Assembly: GCA_038229135.1 (NCBI GenBank)
Contig: JBBROS010000020.1
Span: 1 to 64,000 of the forward strand
Direction: 5' to 3'
Origin: JBBROS01 sp038229135
GTDB taxonomy: Bacteria; Pseudomonadota; Alphaproteobacteria; Acetobacterales; Acetobacteraceae
Length of the DNA: 64,000 nt
This document shows, piece after piece, positions 47,011 to 55,828 of the stretch (position 1 is the first letter of the stretch; each line of letters opens with the position of its first letter). A program made the position numbers and the translations under genes. The notes beneath the pieces are model-generated. The model saw only the letters and a list, made by a program, of their open reading frames with translations, did no database searches and was not told where the DNA came from.

Positions 47011-48081
47011 ATGACCGCGATAGCACCTTCATCGCAAGCCGAAGGCCTGGCGATCCAGGGGCGACGCGCCTGCGCTGAACGGGCCCTGTACCGCCACGCT
47101 TCGCTCGCGACGACACTCAGACGTTGGCGCTGGTTGCTCTTGTCCGCCCTGCTCACCCTCCCCGCCCAGGCCCAAAGCGGCGAGACCACTTGGCGCGCCG
47201 CCACCGAATACCCTGCCACCGCCATGCCCGGCGAGGGCCTCGCCACCTTCGCGCGCCTGCTCGCAGAGCGCAGCCCCGTCCGCGTGGTGCCCCGCTACGA
47301 CGCGCCCGACGGCCTCCGCTCCGCCACCATCCCTGCGGCCGTCCAGTCCGGCCGACTCGAGGTCGGCGACGCCTTCGCCGGGTCGCTGGCGGGGCTCGAC
47401 CCGGTGTTCCAGCTCTCGTCCCTCCCCTTCGTCGCTACCACGCAGGACCAGGCGCGCCGCCTCTACGTGGCCGCCCGCCCCGCGTACGAGCGCGCCTTTG
47501 CTGCCCGCGGCCAGCGCCTGCTCTACGCCACGCCCTGGCCCGCGACCGGCATCTGGTCCAGAAACCCCCTGCCCGACGCTGCCGCCTTGCACGCCCTGTC
47601 CATCCGCACCTACGACGCTACCAGCACCCAGGTGATGAACGCCGCTGGCCTGGTGGCAACCGAGCTCTCCTTCGCCGACGCCATGCCGCGCCTGCGCGAT
47701 GGCAGCGTCCGCGCCGTGCTCTCGTCAGGCGACGGCGGCGCCGGGCGGCGACTATGGGAGGTTACGCGCCACTTCCTCGCCATCGGCTACGCCATGCCGC
47801 TCTCGTTCACGACGGTGTCGGACACGGCCTATGCCGCACTCGACGAATCAGGCCGCATCTCGGTCGACGCCGCCGCGGCCGAGACCGAGGGGCTGCAATG
47901 GCAGGCGCTCGCCCAGCGCACCGCACGCAACTACGCCACCATGCGGCAGAACGGCGTGGCCATTGCGGAGCCCACGCCCGAAGTGGCCGCCGCCCTGGCC
48001 AGAGCGGGCGCCGGCGTGGTGGCCACTTGGCGCGCCCAGGCCGGGCCGGCTGCCACGGTGCTCGACGCCTACCGCCGCTGA
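47011..48081 (+). CDS. TRAP-type solute-binding protein (DctP family) with repeat-derived N-terminal extension
   Basis: 356 residues from the first ATG. The mature part matches DctP-type periplasmic binding proteins: EVGDAFAGSLAGLDPVFQLS, LPFVATTQDQARRLY, FAARGQRLLYATPWPATGIW, LSIRTYDATSTQVMNAAGLV and YAMPLSFTTVSDTAYAALDE. The true signal peptide (RRWRWLLLSALLTLPAQAQS) begins only at about residue 38. The preceding residues 6-35 are encoded by a copy of the 89-nt dispersed repeat. The ATG has AGGAG 7 bases upstream, right after otnC, so this start seems to be used and the extension translated. No dctQ/dctM membrane genes are adjacent. The likely substrate is a sugar acid, by context. Confidence 0.8.
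   Translation: MTAIAPSSQAEGLAIQGRRACAERALYRHASLATTLRRWRWLLLSALLTLPAQAQSGETTWRAATEYPATAMPGEGLATFARLLAERSPVRVVPRYDAPDGLRSATIPAAVQSGRLEVGDAFAGSLAGLDPVFQLSSLPFVATTQDQARRLYVAARPAYERAFAARGQRLLYATPWPATGIWSRNPLPDAAALHALSIRTYDATSTQVMNAAGLVATELSFADAMPRLRDGSVRAVLSSGDGGAGRRLWEVTRHFLAIGYAMPLSFTTVSDTAYAALDESGRISVDAAAAETEGLQWQALAQRTARNYATMRQNGVAIAEPTPEVAAALARAGAGVVATWRAQAGPAATVLDAYRR
47027..47115. repeat. 89-nt dispersed imperfect palindrome, copy 3, inside a gene
   Basis: Same span and layout as the other two copies: CTTCATCGCAAGCC at the left, GGCGATCCAGGGG inside, CGCCACGCTTCGCTCGCGACGACA at the right in slightly decayed form. It starts 16 bases after the ATG of the TRAP binding protein gene and is read through in frame without stops. 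Confidence 0.75.
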
Positions 48082-48278
48082 GAGTTCTCCGGCGGCGGCT
48101 TCACGGGCGCCACCGGAGCCGGCCCCTTCCTCGGGTTCGCCCCGAATGCCCGCGGGATGTCCTCCTCGAACGTGCGCGGGCTGTCCTTCTGGAACGTCCG
48201 CCGCAAATCGTCGAAGAAGTCCGCCCGAGCCGGGGCGGCACTCGCCAGCAACGCAAGCGCCGCCGGTAGCTCCCGCAT
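48069..48278 (-). CDS. Small secreted protein of unknown function
   Basis: About 69 residues. A Sec signal (ELPAALALLASAAPARA) is followed by a short mature part with DFFDDLRRTFQKDSPRTFEE and a Pro-rich tail (KGPAPVAPVKPPPENSQRR). No cysteine, no known family. The ATG at 48278 shares a base with the stop of the aldehyde dehydrogenase gene (TGATG); a GTG one codon earlier is also possible. The end overlaps the convergent TRAP gene by 13 bases. Confidence 0.6.
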   Translation of the reverse strand: MRELPAALALLASAAPARADFFDDLRRTFQKDSPRTFEEDIPRAFGANPRKGPAPVAPVKPPPENSQRR

Positions 48279-49708
48279 CACGCGGCCTGGGTCACGAACT
48301 TGATGGAGAGATAGGAGTCGATCGCCTCCGCCCCGCCTTCGCTCCCCGTGCCGCTATCCTTCACGCCGCCGAACGGAACCTCGGGCAGCGCGAGGCCGAT
48401 ATGGTTGATGGTCATCATCCCCGCCTCAACCCCGGCAGCCACGGCGGCCGCCGACTTGGTCGAGCGCGTGAAGGCGTAGCTCGCAAGCCCGAACGGCAGG
48501 CGGTTCGCCTCTTCCATGAGGTCCTCCATGCCGCGGAACGAGGCGATGGCCGCGAGTGGCCCGAACGGCTCCTCGTTCATCACCCGCATGGCGGGCGTCA
48601 CCTCCGTCAGCACGGTCGGCTCGAAGAAATTGCCGGTGTTGCCGATCCGCTTGCCCCCGGTCCGCACGGTCGCGCCCTGCTGCACCGCATCCCCGATCAG
48701 CGCCTCCATCGCCGCGACCCGGCGCGGATTGGCAAGTGGCCCCATCTGCGTGCCTTCCGCCATGCCGTCGCCGACCTTCAGCGCCTTGGCCAACGCCGTG
48801 AACCGCTCCACGAAGGCCGGATACGCCGCCTCCTGCACCAGGAACCGCGTCGGGCTCACGCACACCTGGCCCGCGTTGCGGAACTTTGCCGCCGCGAGCT
48901 GCTTGGCTGCCGCCTCCACGTCTGCATCGTCGAACACGATCGCCGGGGCGTGCCCGCCCAGCTCCATCGTCGCCCGCTTCATGTGCAGCCCGGCCAACGC
49001 CGCCAACTGCTTCCCAACGGGCGTGGACCCGGTGAACGAGATCTTCCGGATAACCGGATGCGGGATGAGATACTCGGAGATGTCGCTCGGCACCCCGAAC
49101 ACCAGCTGCAGCGCCCCGGCCGGCAGTCCGGCGTCCACGTAGCACCGCACCAGCTCCGCACAGCTCGCCGGGGTCTCCTCCGGCCCCTTCACGATGATGC
49201 TGCACCCGGCAGCCAGCGCGATTGCGATCTTCCGGTTCGCCTGGTTGATAGGGAAATTCCACGGCGTGAACGCGGCCACGGGCCCCACCGGCTCCCGCAG
49301 GCTCAGCTGCATCACGCCCTCGCCCCGCGCCGGGATGACGCGGCCATACACGCGCCGCGCCTCCTCGGCGAACCAGTCGATGATGTCCGCCCCCGCCAGC
49401 GTCTCCATCCGCGCCTCGGCCAGCGGCTTGCCTTGCTCCTGCGTCATCAGGCGCGCGATCATGTCCGCCCGCTCCCGCAGCAGGTCGGCGGCCCGGCGCA
49501 GCACCTTGCTCCGATCGAATGCGCTCACCCGGCGCCAGGCCGCGAAGCCCCGCACCGTGGCGTCCAGCGCCCGATCCAGGTCGGGCCGCTCGGCGTGCGC
49601 CACGGTCCCAACCACATCGCCGGTCGCCGGGTTCACGACATCGAGAACGCGACCGCCCTGGCTTTCCACCCAGCTGTCATCAAGTCGGAGAAGAACGTTG
49701 GGATACAT
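48278..49708 (-). CDS. NAD(P)-dependent aldehyde dehydrogenase, succinate-semialdehyde dehydrogenase-like
   Basis: 476 residues, the usual ALDH length. The catalytic Cys is at 283 in FRNAGQVCVSPTRF and the base Glu at 249 in RATMELGGHAPAIVF; the Asn of FTPWNFPINQ is at 151 and the cofactor-loop FTGSTPVGK at 225-233. The sequence resembles the GabD/2-oxoglutarate-semialdehyde group, where FGGVKDSGTGSEGG near the end is common, but the aldehyde cannot be fixed. It is transcribed divergently from an aminotransferase 80 bases away, a layout that suggests a linked transamination-oxidation route. Confidence 0.9.
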   Translation of the reverse strand: MYPNVLLRLDDSWVESQGGRVLDVVNPATGDVVGTVAHAERPDLDRALDATVRGFAAWRRVSAFDRSKVLRRAADLLRERADMIARLMTQEQGKPLAEARMETLAGADIIDWFAEEARRVYGRVIPARGEGVMQLSLREPVGPVAAFTPWNFPINQANRKIAIALAAGCSIIVKGPEETPASCAELVRCYVDAGLPAGALQLVFGVPSDISEYLIPHPVIRKISFTGSTPVGKQLAALAGLHMKRATMELGGHAPAIVFDDADVEAAAKQLAAAKFRNAGQVCVSPTRFLVQEAAYPAFVERFTALAKALKVGDGMAEGTQMGPLANPRRVAAMEALIGDAVQQGATVRTGGKRIGNTGNFFEPTVLTEVTPAMRVMNEEPFGPLAAIASFRGMEDLMEEANRLPFGLASYAFTRSTKSAAAVAAGVEAGMMTINHIGLALPEVPFGGVKDSGTGSEGGAEAIDSYLSIKFVTQAA

Positions 49709-49788
49709 GGCCGAATTCCCCCATGGCGCGTTGGTCCCATTCTGCGCTGCTCAGCCGCGTTGTCGAGCGCTGGCCACGGAGGTCTGAC

Positions 49789-51045
49789 ATGCCCACCCCG
49801 AACCCGCTCCTGCTCGGCATCGAAACCCCGCCCATCATGGAAGCCCAAGCAGCCGGCCGCCGCTACGACGGGCGGCTCGGCCCTTCCCTGGACCTGTGCC
49901 AGGCCGTACCGGGATGGGCGCCGCACCCCGAGCTGTTGCAGCGCCTGGGCGAGGCCGCGCGGGATCCGGCAAACGCCAAGTATGGCCTTATCCAGGGCGA
50001 CCTGCTCTTGCGCGAGGCGCTCGCGGCCGAGCTGGCGCGTACTCACGGCGCCGATGTGGCTGCCGACGAGATCGCCATCACCGCCGGCTGCAACCAGGCC
50101 TTCTTCCTCACCATGCTGTCGATTGCCCAGCGAGGTGACAGCGTGATCCTGCCCACGCCCTGGTTTTGGAACCATCAGCAGACCTGCGCCATGCTCGGCA
50201 TCGAGCCACGCGCGCTGCCATGCCACCCCGAGGCCGCGTTCGTGCCCGACCCGGATGAGGCCGAGCGCCTGATCGACGCTTCCACCCGCGCCATCGTGCT
50301 CATCACGCCCAACAATCCCACCGGCGCCGTGTATCCGCCCGAGACCATTGCCCGGTTCCACGCTCTCTGCGCTCGGCGCGGCATCACGCTCGTGCTCGAC
50401 GAAACGTACGCCGACTTCCTGCCCGAGGGGCAGGCGAGGGCCCACGACCTGTTCACGCGGCCGGACTGGCCGAAGCACCTTGTGCGGCTTTACAGCTTCA
50501 GCAAGGCCTATTGCGTGCCGGGCCACCGTCTCGGTGCAGTCATGGCGGAGGCGGGGCTGGTCCAGCAGTTCGTCAAGGCGCTCGACTGCTTGCACATTTG
50601 CCCGAGCCGCCCGATCCAGGCGGCGCTGACCTGGGCCATCCCGGCGCTGCAGGACTGGCGGGAGGCGAACCGCACCATGGTGAACGGCCGTGTCGAAGCC
50701 ATGCGACAGGCGCTGGCAGAGGCGCCTGGGTGGCGGCTCGACTCCGTGGGGGCCTACTTCGCCTATGTCCGCCACCCGTTCGCGGAGCGCGGGGCCGCTG
50801 CCGTCGCCGATTGGCTTGCTGCCGAGCGCGGCGCGGTCGGCCTGCCCGGCACGGCGTTCGGGCCGGGCCAGCAGGCGCATCTCCGCATCGCTTTCGCCAA
50901 CCTCGACGCGGCAGGCATCCAGGCCCTTCCCGCCCGCCTTCGGGCCGCACCGCCCGATACCGCCTCGCTCGAGGCCGCGTCTCCTGCCGCCGGCATGGCT
51001 CCCCAGCGTTCACTGGTGGCTGACAGGGTGTCAATGTTGACCTAA
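49789..51045 (+). CDS. Class I/II PLP-dependent aminotransferase
   Basis: 418 residues of fold type I. The PLP lysine is K239 in LVRLYSFSKAYCVPGHRLGA; LITPNNPTGAVYPPE (172-186) and LVLDETYADFLPEG (201-214) hold the cofactor-binding Asn, Asp and Tyr. The Arg that binds the substrate carboxylate is in AHLRIAFANL. GGAGGTCTGAC precedes the ATG, a strong ribosome site that fixes the start. The last 35 residues beyond the fold are low-complexity. The substrate is unknown; the divergent aldehyde dehydrogenase may process its product. Confidence 0.9.
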   Translation: MPTPNPLLLGIETPPIMEAQAAGRRYDGRLGPSLDLCQAVPGWAPHPELLQRLGEAARDPANAKYGLIQGDLLLREALAAELARTHGADVAADEIAITAGCNQAFFLTMLSIAQRGDSVILPTPWFWNHQQTCAMLGIEPRALPCHPEAAFVPDPDEAERLIDASTRAIVLITPNNPTGAVYPPETIARFHALCARRGITLVLDETYADFLPEGQARAHDLFTRPDWPKHLVRLYSFSKAYCVPGHRLGAVMAEAGLVQQFVKALDCLHICPSRPIQAALTWAIPALQDWREANRTMVNGRVEAMRQALAEAPGWRLDSVGAYFAYVRHPFAERGAAAVADWLAAERGAVGLPGTAFGPGQQAHLRIAFANLDAAGIQALPARLRAAPPDTASLEAASPAAGMAPQRSLVADRVSMLT

Positions 51046-51108
51046 ACGACATGCCGGTCCAGGGCGGTCCTGCGATCTCGACCCTCTAGCCTGGAGCGGC
51101 TTCGCACC

Positions 51109-51612
51109 ATGGACAGCACGGCCGACGTCTCGCTCCGCCCCAGCTTCTGTCTCGAGGACCTGCGACAGGTCGGCAATGCAGCCGAAATTGCGTTCGACCG
51201 CCTTGTGTTCACCGCAGCGCAGATTTTCCGCGTGCCGATTGCCTTCATCTCGCTGATCGACAATGACCGGCTCCGGCTGAAGTCCCGGCTCGGGGTGGGT
51301 TGCACCGAGCTCGCCCGCTTCGGCACGTTCTGCACGGCGACGATGGAGGGAAACGGCCCGCTCGTCGTCGACGATGCGCAGATGGACGAGCGCTTTCGTT
51401 CGAGCCCGTACGTGACTGGACGGCCGAAATTGCGCTTCTACGCCGGCGTTGCACTCGTCGCCCCCGACGGCACGGCCCTCGGCACGCTGTCCGTCGCCGA
51501 CACGCGCCCCCAAACCGCGACCGACCAGCAGCTTTGGGCGCTGTGCCACCTTGCCCGCGCCGTGATCGACGCCCTGTTGATACGGCTCGCGTCCAAACCG
51601 AGCCAGGCCTGA
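51109..51612 (+). CDS. Single GAF-domain protein
   Basis: 167 residues forming one GAF domain: FDRLVFTAAQIFRVPIAFIS, LIDNDRLRLKSRLGVGCTEL, TFCTATMEGNGPLVVDDAQM and RFYAGVALVAPDGTALGTLS. The pattern FCxxxM...L...D...D.RF...P.V matches the GAF modules found at the N-terminus of sensor kinases and cyclases, here without an output domain. It may sense a small ligand and act through a partner. It is 63 bases downstream of the aminotransferase, same strand. Two Cys (in GVGCTELARFGTFCTA) are candidates for a redox switch. Confidence 0.82.
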   Translation: MDSTADVSLRPSFCLEDLRQVGNAAEIAFDRLVFTAAQIFRVPIAFISLIDNDRLRLKSRLGVGCTELARFGTFCTATMEGNGPLVVDDAQMDERFRSSPYVTGRPKLRFYAGVALVAPDGTALGTLSVADTRPQTATDQQLWALCHLARAVIDALLIRLASKPSQA

Positions 51613-51682
51613 CGCGACCCGACGGCCCTCACCGGCAAATGACGCATGTTATTCGGTGCGCAGCGCCGCGGGAGCCAGCGCC

Positions 51683-53548
51683 TTACGGCGGCGCCACGAT
51701 GCCGAGCACGGCCGCACCGTAGCGCTCGAGCTTCGAGGCGCCGACGCCGCGCAACTCGCCCAAGGCATCCATCGTGGAGGGCCGCAGGCCGGCAAGCTCC
51801 CGTAGCACGCTGTCGTGGAAGATCACGTAGGGCGGCACGCCCTGCAGCTTCGCCTCGGCCGCCCGCCACGCGCGAAGGGCCTCGAAACGGTCTTCCTCGC
51901 CCGGGCCGCGTGGACGGTCCGGCGAGGACACGGCCGCCGTGCGGTCCCTCGCCGGCGCGCGCGCCTTCGGCCGGGCCGGGCGCTCGGGCTCGTCCCGCAA
52001 CATCACCACCTGCTCGGCGCGAAGGATCGGCCGCGCCGCCTCGGGCACCAGCACCAGGCTCGCATACTCACCGCTCTCCGTCCGGATCGCACCCTTCGCG
52101 ATCAGCTGGCGGATCACGCCGCGCCAGTATGGGCCCGAGCGGTCCTTGCCCACGCCCCAGGTCGACAGCTGGTCGTGGCGGTGCTTGTCCACCATCGGCG
52201 ACGCCTCCCCACGCAACACGTTCACCACGTGGGTTGCCCCGAACATCTGCCCGGTGCGGTAGATGGCCGACAGCACCTTCTGCGCCTCTACAGTGGCATC
52301 CACCAGGCGCACCGGGTTGCGGCAAACGTCGCAGTGGCCGCAATCCTGCGGAAGCGCCTCGCCGAAGCAGGCGAGCAACGTGCGCGTGCGGCACTGCGCC
52401 GTCTCGGTCAGCTGGATCATCGCCTCCAGCCGCTCGCGCATCACCTGCTTCTGCGCCTCGGGTGCGCTGCTCTGCGCGAGCCAATGCCGCGCCCGTGCGA
52501 TGTCCTCGCCGCCATAGAGCAGCATGGTCTCCGCCGGGTCTCCGTCGCGCCCGGCCCGGCCGATCTGCTGATAGAACGCCTCCGGGCTGTCCGGCATGTC
52601 CAGGTGCACGACGAACCGCACGTCCGGCCGGTCGATCCCCATGCCGAACGCGATCGTCGCCACCACCACGAGCGGCTCCCCGCTGCGGAAGCGCGTGAGC
52701 CCGACCCGCTTCTCCAGCGCCGACAGCCCGGCGTGGAACGGCAGCGCCATGAACCCCTTGCCCGAGAGCCGGTGTGCGATCCGCTCGGTCTTGTTGCGGC
52801 TGCCGCAATACACGATCCCGGCCTCGCCGCGGTGCCGCTCGAGCACCTCGATCAGCTCGGCCGTCTCGCCCTCCTTGGCGCGGGCCGCGATGTGCAGGTT
52901 CGGGCGGTGGAAGCTTGCCGTGAACACGCGAGCCTCGTGCATGTCGAGCGCGGCCAGGATATCGGTCCGGGTCCGCGCATCGGCCGTGGCGGTCAGCGCG
53001 ATGCGTGGCACCCCGGGAAAGCGCTGCGCGAGCTGGGCGAGGCCGCGGTACTCGGGCCGGAACTCGTGGCCCCACGCGCTCACGCAATGCGCCTCGTCGA
53101 TCGCGATCAGCGCGACCTCGAGCCGGCTCAGCCGCTCCAATGTGCCAGGCATCAGCAGCCGCTCTGGCGACACATAGACAAGGTCGAGCCGCCCGCCATC
53201 GAGCGCGCTCGAGGTGGCCTGCGCCACGTCCGGCTCCACCTCGGAATGCAGCGCGCCGGCCGCGACGCCGAGCTGGCGCAGGGCCGCCACCTGGTCGTCC
53301 ATGAGCGCGATCAACGGCGAGACGACGATGGCCGTGCCCCGCCGGCACAACGCCGGCACCTGGTAGCACAGGCTCTTGCCGCCGCCCGTGGGCATCAGGA
53401 CGAGCGCGTCCCCGCCAGCCATCACATGCTCGATTGCGGCTTCCTGCAAACCGCGGAATGCGGGAAAGCCAAACGTGCGGCGCAGGACCTCGTGCGGGCT
53501 GCCGGGCGCGGACGCACCCGGCTCAGCGAGCGAAGCTGATCTCCACAC
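51683..53548 (-). CDS. recQ: ATP-dependent DNA helicase RecQ
   Basis: About 621 residues. Motif 0/I: FGFPAFRGLQEAAIEHVMAG and LMPTGGGKSLCYQVPA. Motif II is the DExH box in ALIAIDEAHCVSAWGHEFRP. Motifs V-VI: ATIAFGMGIDRPDVRFVVHL and YQQIGRAGRDGDPAE. The zinc site of the RQC region is CRTRTLLACFGEALPQDC with GHCDVC. A winged helix follows, then a C-terminal HRDC domain (RFEALRAWRAAEAKLQGVPP to the end). It unwinds recombination and stalled-fork structures. The start is uncertain: GTG at 53548 is used here; the frame is open to 53587. Either way it overlaps the end of the OmpA-like gene. Confidence 0.95.
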   Translation of the reverse strand: MWRSASLAEPGASAPGSPHEVLRRTFGFPAFRGLQEAAIEHVMAGGDALVLMPTGGGKSLCYQVPALCRRGTAIVVSPLIALMDDQVAALRQLGVAAGALHSEVEPDVAQATSSALDGGRLDLVYVSPERLLMPGTLERLSRLEVALIAIDEAHCVSAWGHEFRPEYRGLAQLAQRFPGVPRIALTATADARTRTDILAALDMHEARVFTASFHRPNLHIAARAKEGETAELIEVLERHRGEAGIVYCGSRNKTERIAHRLSGKGFMALPFHAGLSALEKRVGLTRFRSGEPLVVVATIAFGMGIDRPDVRFVVHLDMPDSPEAFYQQIGRAGRDGDPAETMLLYGGEDIARARHWLAQSSAPEAQKQVMRERLEAMIQLTETAQCRTRTLLACFGEALPQDCGHCDVCRNPVRLVDATVEAQKVLSAIYRTGQMFGATHVVNVLRGEASPMVDKHRHDQLSTWGVGKDRSGPYWRGVIRQLIAKGAIRTESGEYASLVLVPEAARPILRAEQVVMLRDEPERPARPKARAPARDRTAAVSSPDRPRGPGEEDRFEALRAWRAAEAKLQGVPPYVIFHDSVLRELAGLRPSTMDALGELRGVGASKLERYGAAVLGIVAPP

Positions 53549-53921
53549 GGCGGCTCTCGATCCCAGGGTCGGCCTGCGTCTCGCCACGGGGGCGCACGAT
53601 CACGCGTGAGCGGTCCACGCCGCGCGACACCAGCGCATCGGCCACGATCTGCGCCCGAAGCTGCGACAGCGTCTGGTTGGTGGCGGCGGTGCCGATGCTC
53701 GTCGCGTACCCCGACACGATCACCGGCCGGTTCGGCGTGGCCCGGGCCACATCGGCCGCCCGGTTCACCGCGGCGAGGGCGGGCTCGTCGAGGTCTCCCG
53801 AGTTGGCGGTGAAGAACACCACGAGCGTCGGCGCCTGCGGCATGGGAGCGCAGGCGGACGCAAGGAGAAGGAGGCCCGCGACGGGGGCGGCGAAAGTTGC
53901 GAAGCGGCGGGACAGCGGCAC
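53523..53921 (-). CDS. OmpA-domain lipoprotein
   Basis: 132 residues. The start is GTG at 53921 with AGGAG 8 bases upstream. The signal peptide ends with the lipobox ASAC (FAAPVAGLLLLASAC), so the protein is probably an outer-membrane lipoprotein. The OmpA/MotB peptidoglycan-binding domain follows: LVVFFTANSGDLDEPALAAV, PNRPVIVSGYATSIGTAATN (normally G-x-x-D; here Ala-Thr), LSQLRAQIVADALVSRGVDR and ESRRVEISF. The Asp and Arg that grip diaminopimelate are only partly kept. It overlaps recQ by 26 bases or more. Confidence 0.82.
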   Translation of the reverse strand: MPLSRRFATFAAPVAGLLLLASACAPMPQAPTLVVFFTANSGDLDEPALAAVNRAADVARATPNRPVIVSGYATSIGTAATNQTLSQLRAQIVADALVSRGVDRSRVIVRPRGETQADPGIESRRVEISFAR

Positions 53922-53971
53922 GGTGCGACTCCTGGACGACGCCCGGACACTCCGTTGCACGGCCCGCGCCG

Positions 53972-55441
53972 TCAATGGGGCGGCATGCGGCCGGAGCACC
54001 GGTCCGTGGTGCACGCCGCCCTGGCCACGAGCGTCCGGCGTGCTGCGGCCAGCACCGGCGACCACGCCCCTGGCGCAGGCTGCCGGAGGATCTCGAGCGT
54101 CGGATACCAGGGCGAATCCGCGCGGTCCCGCAGCCAGCGCCAGCAACCCATGAAGCGGCTGAGCAGCACGACCTCCTTGCCCATCGAGGCGGCCAGGTGC
54201 GCGACCGCCGTGTCGACCGCCACCACCATGTCCAGCCCGGCAATGATCGACGCCGTGTCGGCAAAGTCCGCGACCTCCGGCATCCGGTCCTGCATTGGGA
54301 AGGGCGGGGTCTTGCCCTTCTGCAAGTTGTGGAACTCGACGCCCTCGGCCCCGTCCAACGCGCGGATGGCGACATCGTCGATCGAGCGGAGCCGGTCGTG
54401 CACGAAGGCCGGGTTGCCGGCCCAGGCCAGGCCCACCCGGAGCGGGCCCGCCCTCGGGGCACCGGGCTCATAGTTAAAGGGAGTGGCCCGCGGGATCGTG
54501 TCCAGCGTGGTGCCGAACGCTGCCGGCAGGCTGGCCACCGGGCAAAACACGTCGAACAGCGGCAGCGCGCGCCCGGCCTCCACGACCTCGTCCACCCCCT
54601 CGAGCCCGGTCATCAGTCGGAGCAGCGAGCGGTCGACGGCGAAGACGACCCTGGCCCCCCGCGCCGCAAGCAAAGGGAGGTAGCGCGCAAACTGGATCGT
54701 GTCGCCCGCGCCCTGCTCGGCATGCACCAGCACCGTGCGCCCCCGGACATCCTCGCCCGCCCAGCGCGGTACGGCACCGATCTGCTGCGCCACGCGCGAG
54801 AGGCCGAAGCGGCCTTCGTACAACGCCCAGGCGTCCTGCGTCAGTGCACCGCCGGCCAGCAGCAGGGACGCAAGGTTGTGTTGGAGCGCAGGGCTGCCTG
54901 GCTCGAGGGCGAGCGCCCGGCGCGACTCCGCCTCCGCGTCGGCGTAAGCGCCGGCCGCCTCGAGCGCCAAGGCCAGGTTGCTCCGGGCCTGCACGTGGTC
55001 GGGCGCGAGCGCGACGGCATCCCGCGCTGCAGCGAGCGCGCGGTCGAACTGCCCCAGCGCATACAGCACCGCACCGAAATTGATGAGCGCGCCGAGGTTG
55101 CGTGGCGCGAGCACGACCGCCCGGGCACAGAACCGCATCGCCGCATCCGGACGTCCGGCCAGGTACAGCGCGCGCCCCAGCTCGCCCTGCGCCCGGGCAT
55201 TCCGCCCATCCAGCGCCACTGCCGTGAGCCCTGCCCCCGCGGCTGCCTCGTGTTCGCCCAGATCGTTGAGCACGGAGCAGACCGAGACATGGATGGCGAC
55301 GTCGTGCGGCGCAGCCTGGGATGCGGCCACCAGGGCCGCGAGCCCCCGCTGCTGGTCCCCTTGCGCAAGCAGGCGTTGGGCGAGGGCGGCGTGGTCGGTC
55401 ACTCGGGCTGAAGACCGAGCAGTTTGGAGCGTCACGGACAT
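53972..55441 (-). CDS. TPR protein fused to a glycosyltransferase-9/41-like domain
   Basis: 489 residues. The N-terminal half (about 15-230) holds five or six tetratricopeptide repeats, for example ARAQGELGRALYLAGRPDAA and GALINFGAVLYALGQFDRAL. The C-terminal half is GT-B-like: TVLVHAEQGAGDTIQFARYL, GPLRVGLAWAGNPAFVHDRL, DFADTASIIAGLDMVVAVDT, AVAHLAASMGKEVVLLSRFM and WYPTLEILRQP. The layout resembles bacterial O-GlcNAc transferase/SPINDLY relatives and the TPR-GT9 family, so it may glycosylate a protein. It is transcribed away from the AT-rich region before the repeat-peptide gene. Confidence 0.85.
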   Translation of the reverse strand: MSVTLQTARSSARVTDHAALAQRLLAQGDQQRGLAALVAASQAAPHDVAIHVSVCSVLNDLGEHEAAAGAGLTAVALDGRNARAQGELGRALYLAGRPDAAMRFCARAVVLAPRNLGALINFGAVLYALGQFDRALAAARDAVALAPDHVQARSNLALALEAAGAYADAEAESRRALALEPGSPALQHNLASLLLAGGALTQDAWALYEGRFGLSRVAQQIGAVPRWAGEDVRGRTVLVHAEQGAGDTIQFARYLPLLAARGARVVFAVDRSLLRLMTGLEGVDEVVEAGRALPLFDVFCPVASLPAAFGTTLDTIPRATPFNYEPGAPRAGPLRVGLAWAGNPAFVHDRLRSIDDVAIRALDGAEGVEFHNLQKGKTPPFPMQDRMPEVADFADTASIIAGLDMVVAVDTAVAHLAASMGKEVVLLSRFMGCWRWLRDRADSPWYPTLEILRQPAPGAWSPVLAAARRTLVARAACTTDRCSGRMPPH

Positions 55442-55465
55442 GCCTCACGCTGGAAGGCGGTCACG

Positions 55466-55828
55466 ATGGGACCAAAGCGGTTAATGGCGCGTGTGCGTCG
55501 TCTCGGGCGGCGGCGGCGTACACGCGGCGTCAACCTTGTTCGACAAAACTCACCTAGACCTGAGTGGCGCTGGACGGCGCTGAAACTTAGATTGGTCGTG
55601 CTACGCGGGGTGGCCGAAGCCTTCGAGGGTGCAATGCGGACGAAAGTGCAAGAAGCGGCGGTGGCGGTGACCTACCGGCACCTCTGCAACGATGCCGCGG
55701 TGGCAGCGGGCAAGCAGGACTGGGCGGAATGTGAGCGCCTGACCGCGATAGCGCGCGCCGTCGAGCAGGCGTATCCGGACGCGACGGCCCGGGCGCGTTT
55801 TTCATGCATGGGCGTGGTTGCGGGGTAA
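55466..55828 (+). CDS. Doubtful small ORF, no family recognised
   Basis: 120 codons from ATG 55466, which has GGAAGGCGG upstream. The first half is very basic (KRLMARVRRLGRRRRTRG). The second half, from AMRTKVQEAAVAVTYRHLCN to RAVEQAYPDATARARF, looks like an ordinary soluble helix pair and may be the real protein, starting at ATG 55634. The start is only 24 bases from the divergent TPR-glycosyltransferase start, which leaves little room for promoters. I recognise no family. Confidence 0.35.
   Translation: MGPKRLMARVRRLGRRRRTRGVNLVRQNSPRPEWRWTALKLRLVVLRGVAEAFEGAMRTKVQEAAVAVTYRHLCNDAAVAAGKQDWAECERLTAIARAVEQAYPDATARARFSCMGVVAG

Noticed and set aside
48069..48281. GTG at 48281 as start of the small secreted protein.
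   Set aside because: Possible, but the ATG one codon later makes a standard TGATG junction with the aldehyde dehydrogenase stop; the product differs by one residue only.
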